Source: Apostichopus japonicus (lineage: Eukaryota > Echinodermata > Holothuroidea > Aspidochirotida > Stichopodidae). Taken from it: 64,000 nt of DNA. A program made the position numbers and the translations under genes. Below the pieces are notes generated by a model that was given only the letters and a program-made list of their open reading frames with translations, was not told the DNA's origin and searched no databases. Location: NCBI RefSeq assembly GCF_037975245.1, contig NC_092574.1:26644713-26708712 (forward strand), written 5' to 3'. This document shows, piece by piece, positions 55,518 through 64,000 of this stretch; the stretch's first letter is position 1; each line of letters begins with the position of its first letter.

Positions 55518-58500
55518 GTAAGTCATATCTTTAGTACAGATGCTCTGTCATTGGTCTGTGAAATTGTAACTAACGAATCAAAACAAAAACACAAAAGCAA
55601 TAGCACAAATTGGTGACACAAAAAATATGCTATGTTTTGAAGAAATGTTTTGACAATTTGCTGAAATATTTGAAAAAAATTGTTTGATTCTACTTTGCAA
55701 CAACCAGGAATCCCTTTCTGTCCTTGTGATTTGGCAATTTAATTGAAACCCTTAAAATTCTGAAAAAATATGCTTTGCCCTTGTACAGTTTGAATTTCCA
55801 AGTACTGTAGTGTATGTTTTAAGAGCATGGCCAGCTGATATTCATTACTACCACTACCAGCATGCTACACCATTGTTGCTTTCACCATTGTTGTATAGAT
55901 ATTCTTCTTATCTATAGGAAGCTGAACTTCCAGGTTTAGAATCATGGTAGCTGGCAGTTGTGGGTGTAAGAGATTGAACCATGTAGTAAAAATACTAATT
56001 AAAATCCTTCATTAGTAGGCCATAGACCTCAGTTTAACCTCGTGCTGGTATGGTGTGCAGGTATTGTATATGTGTTGAGTAACATAGAGATAAGTCATCA
56101 TTTATATGTTTGCTGGCAGGGGTGGCATTTGAAAACAAATTGCAGTCTTTATTTACTCAATGCAGGCCTAAGGGTATTTAAGTTTTCCAGTGAATCACAA
56201 ATTACCACATGGTTTTCAATACAGCTACTTGCGAGATAGAATAAACTTCAAGTTGGCATTTGACCTTATATGACCCCCATTAAGCAATATTGTTTCTTAG
56301 CACACAGTTCATAGCGGCTATCTTAAAATGGCACATAAACTGACTATGTTTAAAACATATAAATATAGCTGTAATAAATTTATTACAAAACAATATATTT
56401 TGTAGTTCTGACAGTTATGAACAAGTTTTCAGCCTCACAATGTGTCTTCATAAATTTTCAAGTTTTTCTCAAAAATTTTTTTGTATAATGTGTGTAATGG
56501 CAATAAATGCAATTTTGTATACTTACTCTGAATTTAAAATAAATGTAAAATAAAAGTTGCTTGTTTTATACGTGCATGGGATTATAGAAAAACAAAGAAA
56601 ATAAAACAAGAACAAAATACACTATTTACCAGAAGCTTAGCAAGTCAAAATCATCCAACTCTTTATTCTTGGTATTATCAGCTACAGTGGCTGTAAACAC
56701 TGGCCAATAAATATAGCACTATGGAAAATTGTTAGCCAAACTGAAAAGTATTTATGCTTCTAATATTATGACTCAAAGAGCAAGGTCAGCAATGGTACGA
56801 TTCACTTCATTAAGTTTTATAATATATTTTTGGGCCGTGGATTCGGAAATGGAGTCAACTTGCTGGTGTCAGGTCTGCTTTTGCTATCTTCTAAATATTA
56901 AACTCTGAAATTGAAAATAGAAAAATTTATTCTCATCTTTGTTTTCACAAAATCTGACGTGATTATCCATCTACTGTACCTACCAGTATATTGTATGACT
57001 TGTCAATGTACAGTATGCATCTGTTGCTATTTACTACAAAACTGACTTTGATGTCGGGTTAGTTGTACCGTGACATAAAATTATTGCAGAGTTATATACA
57101 AGCACACTGATAACTGTACATAGTAAATTTTACCGACAGTGAGCTTTTTCTTTATGAATTATGTAGTGTGGAAAGGAGGCAAAATATTCACATGATCATG
57201 GTCAGAATTATAGTGTGGGTACAGTGTCTGAGTATGAGAACCATACATGTACAACGTCAAGAGCACCAGTATAGTCTAGCACCATGGGTATGTATGGGTT
57301 CAAGTGTTAGTATGTGAGTATCAGACAGCTGCACTCGAGTGTGAGTACCAGTATATGGACTCTAAACCTGCCAGTTCTGCATATTAGTGTACAGTACATA
57401 TCTAGTATTAATACATTGCAGTACTGTACAGGAATACTCAAGTGAGCTGGATAATATGACAATATTTCGTATGATTTAATAAAGATTGTTACATTGGCTG
57501 AATACATCATTCCACCTTTCAAGAAAATGTATGTTGTTGGACACATCCATTTCCTGTACCCATGTATACAAGCAGTGCATGTGTACATTGATTATATATT
57601 TTAAACATCTGCGCATTATCTTTTAAAGGGCATGAGTACAGGTTGGGGTACACATGTTGGGGCATGGCCGAATACAGATAATATGTACTATATAATTACA
57701 AAGAACCACCTATCTAACTGAGCATGGAAGCTAATTTGTGCAACCGTATAGTACTTTATGTGTTTGTGCATGCATACATGTGCATACTGTACATGTTACG
57801 CATGTGGGAGGTTTTGGTCAGGCAGCATTTCTATTTTACCTTATTGGCAGACTTAGTTTTGTTCGTCTATATTTTTCAGGGTTGTGTGGTTTACAATGTC
57901 AGTAAAACAGATACTGTACATGATTGCATAGACTGTAATATAAAGCTTGTAATACTCAAACTGAACTTACATCAACAATCTCAAAGATGATATTGTTACA
58001 GTTTTTAAGTGCTTTCTGAGTCATGAGACAATATGATATGTGTGGTGGTTGAAAACAATATCATTGTGGTCAAATTTAAAGCAGTGTACTGCCCAGTGGA
58101 ATTTTACAGTGTTGTTCTAGACTGTCATTCCGATGTAAGGCACAGCCATTCTGGCAGTTTCCATTTCCAATCAGGAACTGCTCATGAATATTTCATTTCT
58201 TCTATAAATATTTAGATACATGTGGTACAAGGAAACTTGAGGGTTTTTTAAACTTTATCACCCAGTTTCTTTGACACTCATTTATGGCTTATTTTGGAGT
58301 ATATATGTTTAATACATTTTTATTTTTATTCAAATTTGACTGAGAGCTACTGTAACCACAAAATTGACATGTCAACATTGTGCAGAGGGGAAGAACTAGA
58401 GGTAATGTTTGTGTTATGAAAAAAGAACACACATGGATGCAAGTGGACCATATTGGATTTGTCATATATATACGTATATATTTACTTACAATTGTGGGCA

Positions 58501-61500
58501 CTTTAATTAAGTGATGGTGAAGTGCCTTCAGTAGTCAAGATATACCCAGTGTTACAGTATAATTCAAATTAATACTGTGTAGTTGCTAGGCCTGTCCTAC
58601 ATGATGAACTTTACAGCATTTAGTGAATTGTTATAGTATACAGGGATATCTTTATTGCCTGCTGGGAGTTTTAATAAGTATATACCGATTCTTTTGCAGT
58701 GAGCAGTATACAGTAGGTAAATTACACTATGGATAGTACTGACATCTAGTGTTATCAAACATGTCTCAAATATGGTTCAATTTAAGTAACTGTACAAATA
58801 GTGCAGTTAACGTTTGTTAATTAACTTGTATGTGTACAGTGTAGAAAGCAATTATTGCATCAATTAGATATAATTAATGGGCTAGGGTGAAGGGTTTTCA
58901 AAAAAAGTGTGGGAAGTTTCTAGTCTAGTTTGTGATCAAATGCACTACATTTTGGCGAGAGAAAGGGCATAATTATGCATGGGAGAGACTGAGTGAGAAA
59001 AGTCCTGTTTTCTCCGTTTTAGTCAAAATCTAGCTTGCTAGCATGTCCCTGCAGTTGTACTAAATATTCTAAACACAGCTATAGGCAGTCTCAGAACTGT
59101 TAGACAACCCCGCTCCCCTTGGAAAGTATTGTGTGTACATGCTGTTGGGATGGGTATCATTAATGTTATAGACCCTACTACTAGAACTGCAAATTGAAAT
59201 TTAAATAATTTACGGTACATAACTTGTTCACTGATGAGTGATAAGTATACCCTTATATGGCATACCCTTGTACAAATTGGTTTGCACAAAATGTATGCAA
59301 CAGTGAATTCATCAATGCAGTGCTGTATTGATAATTTTATACTCATTGAATTTTTTAAATTTATTTACTGCTGTAACTACCTCATATCAACAGTGTACTA
59401 GACGATAACAGTTTTGCATCCCTCTGTCACAGTTAGCATGTATTGTTTATTAATATTCAATAGCTTGACAACACTACTAACATGTCAGTAAATAAACGGA
59501 GGCACCTTCCTGAGGGTGTGAAAAATTAACTCTAGGTTTATGGATTCTTTCACATGTCCTTCATGGCTCTTCAGATATTGACGTCTGGGTGTGACAAAAA
59601 TTCAAATTATTTTTTATCTGAGAATCTATTTAAACTTATGCAATTGAACTTTCTGTATAGCTACAGTAGGGGATATATCCACCAAGAAAGCAGTTTATAA
59701 GCAAAGTACAGTCAATCTACTGTTTTAAAGTGATATTTAAATGATATGCATGGCTAGCTATAGACACAACATACAGTCTGTATTGCAGATTGGTTAGATA
59801 AAACAGGCAGATTTAGTAACTATATACTTACTGTGCAGTACTGTACCTGTACCTCCTGTACTATGCACTATAACTACCTGCTATACCTGTACTATGCACT
59901 ATAACTGTAGACCTGCATACAGTACCTCTACTATGCACTGTAACTACCTGCTATACCTATGCTATACGCAGACCTGTCAACCTGTTTGACCCCAAAATAG
60001 GGAGAATAACATTTTTCAGGGCCAAAAAATAGGGAGAATAAGGGGAAAATCGGGAGTTTGGTAATTTTCAACTGAAATGATATAAATACTCCTAAATAAG
60101 TAGTCTACAGTACCGCTCATGTATAACTGGACATGTGTACGCACACAGGATCGTGTAAAGACATATAAACAAGTACAATCGCGTATAAACTCATTGACAA
60201 ACAAATTGCCGCGTAGACACGTCGTATATTCCCTGTACGAGTTTATGGAAATGCTATTGTGCTAAATGAATAGGGATTAAAGTCGCCGAAAGAATTAGTG
60301 AGATGTTTGAAACAGCTGTTTCTTAAATTGTAGTTTAAGACGTGATATTCACCTAGCAGCGAAGAGGACGCAGGAAATATTATTGCATGAAGTTTCTTAA
60401 ATCACGAATGTGAATTGGAAGTAGTAAATTGGATGGGATAGGTAAGGAGGGAGGGTGTTAGTTATGTGGCATATCAATTCCTTAGCGCCATTCCCTGTGC
60501 GGCACGCGAACTGAGTTCGACCGCCGCAGTTTTAGGCCTATGACTTTACCATATAGACCATTTTCCTACAGCCATAACGCGAAAAGTTTATACCGAAAAA
60601 ACTTAGTTCAAACGGCACTAAACAGAGAAATGTGTCGTCTCTCAAGTTCTGTTATTTTCTTAACAATACAGTTTAAAATTCCACCGGACTTGGGTGATTT
60701 ACGATGCAAGGTTAATAAATATCGAACTCAAAACCCTCATTGAAAACACACAGTAAATACTGAAGAAAATCACCATTTGATAGCCGTACTTTGTTTGCGT
60801 AACCATCCTCTTGAATATTCATTGACAAATTTAGTTCAAACGGTTTTGGAAAGGATTTTTTCTTAACTTTAAATTGATGTTAAATTCATTTTCATTGGTC
60901 ACTATCTTCAATCGGACCAAGTACAATCCAATCGAATGTCTTCTAAGAAAAATACAAGTTTCGCTTTCTTCGGTGGGCACGCCGTTACGTAATATGTGTA
61001 TCCTGTACTCTGCAATAGGGTACAGCCACGCAATGCACAGTGTTCACCTACAACATCACAGCCGAGATTCGCTTTCAAAACGTCATATTTTATTGAACTT
61101 AATATTATTTCAAAGAAAATGACCGTAGAATATGCATCATTAAATGTTGAAGCAAGAAAGTACCAATTAATTTATCAAATGCAATCCTAATTATAGAAAC
61201 ATCGTTTAAGACCCCCCCGATGAATGGAATAGTCCAACCAACTTGCTCGCACAGAGCCACAGGATTTTCGGTCAAGGTGATGAGTCATACGCGTTGGTCA
61301 GTAAGAGGGCTATTTTGAAAGATGTTTAGTGTGCATTTTAGAAAGAAAGGAATTGATATGAATAGCTGAGTTGCTATTCTACTGTTCTGTGTTTGCTACA
61401 TGCTTACAGTACATGTATGTAAATTTTAAAGGTCAATTACATTCATGCAGTGTTAGTTTGCTCTCAAAATGAAGTTTAAAGCTCCTACTTATATATCAAC

Positions 61501-62371
61501 AAACCTTAGATCTGCTTTGTAGTCTGAACTTAAGTTTTCTAACTTTGAAAAAGTTCCAAAAAGACAACATTGGCAATCAAACCTTAGGTCCTGTACTCTT
61601 AGCAAACTATTGTCCTTCTAAACATGGTTAACCTATCATCATGAGCACACATGAACACCTGAACAAGAACTGTGTTGGTGAACTGAATTAATAATGTGTC
61701 ATTGATAGATGCATACTTGGGACTGTTACATCGTGCAAGGCTGTACACACATTACACATTGGCTATGTTCAGTATGTATGCATACTGTAGCATCAAACAA
61801 ATGTAAATGATGGCACCATATGTTCAATTGGCTGATGTTTGTTGCAGTTGAATGATTCACTGAAGGTGTCTATATGTACTCATCGTAGAAGCTGAATGTA
61901 TGACAAAAGTGATGTAACTAATATAACGTCATCCTTAGTGCTGGGTACAAGTTATCAACACCACAGGTAATATTTGATGATAAACATTTTGATAAATGAA
62001 CCTTTGTTAAGACTGTAACTGTAAAACTTTTACCTATTCCCTCATTAACACTGAATATGACCTCTAATGACTGATCTAACAGCAGTAAAGAGATGGTTTA
62101 ACGATCTAGAGTTGTGTGTACCCTATATGAAACTTACATCGCCTATGTGCTGCACGGTTGTAAATTACTATAAACGAGAGAGATTTTGTGAAACATTCTC
62201 AAATTCCTGATAAGTGGCCTCTTTCTTGTAACTAAATAACTTCATTTTAAGCATGTATGGACACTCTTAAAAGATTAATAAAGATCTGTTTTGCATTTTG
62301 TGTTTTTAGTTTTTACATTTAATTATTTATACTTTATTAAACTTTCTCTCTATTATTTCATTATCTTTTAG
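55518..62371. other. STARD10 intron between first and second coding exons
   Basis: No exon recognised. Contains short tandem repeats at 59,830-59,970, a GGGAGAATAA-type repeat at 59,985-60,060, and a CpG-richer block at 60,180-61,300 unlike its surroundings (possible inserted element; no ends found). Confidence 0.45.
59830..59970 (+). repeat. Tandem repeat of ACTATGCACTATAACT units
   Basis: CTGTACTATGCACTATAACT recurs three times at roughly 30-60-bp spacing, with TACCTGCTATACCT between. Confidence 0.7.
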
Positions 62372-62519
62372 ACTGTCAAGTTTATGGAAGATGTATCAGC
62401 AGCTACATGTTATGATGTGATACACGACCCACACTTTAGACAGGAGTGGGATACCACCATGCTGGAGGGTAAAGAGGTCTATATGCTCAACCCAAACAAT
62501 GATATCAGCTATTATGCAG
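62372..62519 (+). CDS. STARD10: STARD10-like START-domain protein, second coding exon
   Basis: Encodes TVKFMEDVSAATCYDVIHDP then [20 protein letters not shown] and NDISYYAG. Human STARD10 has CRMECCDVPAETLYDVLHDIEYRKKWDSNVIETFDIARL..DVGYYSW; the YDVxHDxxxRxxWD signature is shared. Acceptor TTATCTTTTAG, donor GCAG|GTGAGC, phase 0 in and 1 out, so it joins the first exon across a 6.9-kb intron. The rest of the gene lies beyond the window. Confidence 0.92.
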
Positions 62520-62582
62520 GTGAGCAGCTTCCCTAACACATTAATATATATCCTACATGTAGACATACAGTACAGTACTTAA

Positions 62583-62698
62583 TGTGATATGATGTGATAC
62601 ACGACCCACACTTTAGACAGGAGTGGGATACCACCATGTTGGAGGGTAAAGAGGTCTATATGCTCAACCCAAACAATGATATCAGCTATTATGCAGGT
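62583..62698 (+). pseudogene. Partial tandem copy of STARD10 second exon
   Basis: Repeats the last two thirds of the exon (from TATGATGTGATACACGAC) with its donor GCAG|GTGAGC and flanking intron to about 62,732. It has one synonymous change (CTG to TTG) in the exon and small indels in the intron. The acceptor and first dozen codons are missing, so normal inclusion is not expected. Near identity means a recent duplication or an assembly artefact of two haplotypes. Confidence 0.88.
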
Positions 62699-62739
62699 GA
62701 GCTTCCCTAACACATATCCTACATGTAGACATACTTGAA

Positions 62740-64000
62740 GGGAGTCCGTCATCTTATGCCACCTGGCAAAAGATCTTTTCAGCAGTTTATTAATTTATGT
62801 TAAAAGTGTAATTCTTCCTTTCAGATTATACTTCTTACTCTCATAACGTTATACGGTAGATCTTGATGAAATTACCAAATAACTTTAATCGACCATATAC
62901 ATACATGGATCTTACTTATAATATATATTGTAAAAAGCTGTTAGAAATAATTACTTCATTCTTGTACCTTTCTCATCTACACAACTGTATTCCAATCTAC
63001 CAAGTTTACATTATTAGTCTCTGTTTTTAATATCAATCTTGCCCTATCTCCCACTTTTCTTTTCTTCTGAATCTAGGCCATACAAAAAAGCAATGCTCAG
63101 TTCCATTGTCATTATTAGCACTTACTCTTTTACGATGAACTTACTATATCATGTAAAATGATTATAATTTTATGCCAAGGTTCAAGGTACAGAAGCTGCC
63201 GGAGGACATTAATAAATTCTGCTATTTCACAGTTAACAATGTGTTATATATTCCATAATTTATCTACTGTAACTATTAAAGCATGAATTCCAATGTGATA
63301 TTTGTTCAGGTTTTCAGACAATAATTGTAATAGTTACAATGAATCTACAGTAGTTATATTAAATATTATGCTGGCTAGTAACTAATGAGATGGTGTTGAT
63401 TTTAATAGCTTAAAGAGAAAACATATTGTTGTCAAATTTCCTTTAATATGTTGAAAATGTTGCGTTTTTGAGATATATAAAAATACTCAAATTGTTAACC
63501 TTACTCTATGTTGGAAGATGGCATTGTGCAGAAATATGTGCTGTCATACATGGACTACAAAAAAAAAAAAAAGGAGAATAATTGTTTGTTTTTCTCTAAT
63601 TGAAATGATTTATATAACCTTGGGAAATAATTCACTGGTATGACGGGAATGAAATTGTTAAGTGGTAAGGTATGATCAAGTAAACTTCGTCAAACCATGG
63701 AGCTAAAATAGCTCCATGGTCAAACTTAAACAGTGATTTCAAATGTCAAGGAGTCCTAATTGCATTAGTGAAAAACAATGAAAAACATTTGAAGTGCTTG
63801 ATGTGTCTTCCATCTATGACATTGGAAATTGTTGCACAATGGTTTTCTCCAAAATAAAAATAAAATATTTTGATATCAACAATGGAACAAGCTATTGAGA
63901 CAGGTGTGAATACTGTAGACCAAATTTTAGTCTTAGTTAAATCCATGATTCAAATCTTTCAGAGAAATAAAACTGGACAGAATTATTTTTGGTTATATTA
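62740..64000. other. STARD10 intron after the second coding exon (to window edge)
   Basis: AT-rich, no exon recognised. Holds a poly-A run at 63,559-63,571 and a perfect 12-bp inverted repeat at 63,694-63,720. Confidence 0.45.
63694..63720. repeat. Perfect inverted repeat, 12-bp arms, 3-base loop
   Basis: ACCATGGAGCTA, AAA, TAGCTCCATGGT. It would form a stable hairpin in DNA or RNA; function unknown. Confidence 0.9.

Noticed and set aside
62583-62698. A real third STARD10 exon
   Set aside because: It repeats residues already encoded, lacks an acceptor and would break phase; treated as a partial duplicate.

Overview
The window is metazoan nuclear DNA: AT-rich, intron-dense, with vertebrate-type splice sites (GTAAG/GTGAG donors, pyrimidine-tract acceptors), microsatellites and degenerate transposons. 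The proteins look like deuterostome orthologues, and the repeat style (G-run repeats, TACTGTA/TACAGTA-rich DNA, a CR1/jockey-like LINE) suggests a marine invertebrate, probably an echinoderm such as a sea cucumber. That last step is inference; nothing here fixes the species.

Layout. 1-4.4 kb: no supportable gene. 5,188-39,802, minus strand: a complete NUP98 (NUP98-NUP96) gene. I traced 37 coding exons by eye. Every junction keeps phase, and the exons sum to 5,667 nt, or 1,888 residues plus a stop (6 nt or 3 nt uncertainty at two tandem acceptors). In order the protein has GLFG repeats, a RAE1-binding GLEBS segment, more GLFG repeats, a linker, the autoproteolytic domain with its His-Phe/Ser cleavage site, and the whole NUP96 scaffold. 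Cleavage would release Nup98 (FG-repeat, mobile) and Nup96 (Y-complex scaffold) from one transcript. 39.8-43.9 kb: upstream region with a promoter-like X-box/CRE composite near 42.72 kb and dispersed repeats. 43.99-45.89 kb: a decayed LINE with a 633-bp DNA transposon inserted in its reverse-transcriptase motif. 45.9-55.2 kb: repeat-rich, no coding exon recognised. 55,257 to beyond the right edge, plus strand: the first two coding exons of a STARD10-like START-domain lipid-transfer gene, with a partial tandem copy of the second exon.

The most unusual material is tandem DNA built on splice junctions of NUP98. Intron 34 holds 50 units of a 60-bp repeat (6,914-9,982) whose unit matches the exon-34 end plus its 5' splice site. 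In 30 units a donor-like GTGAG survives; in 20 it is lost by one base. Intron 19 holds about 98 units of a 36-bp repeat (22,288-25,820) that runs directly into the acceptor of the exon carrying the His-Phe/Ser site. The start of the same intron is a 234-bp tandem duplication that includes the donor. Two more NUP98 introns carry minisatellites, and the STARD10 exon copy also includes its donor. The very long ORFs in the arrays come from unit lengths divisible by three and are not evidence of genes.
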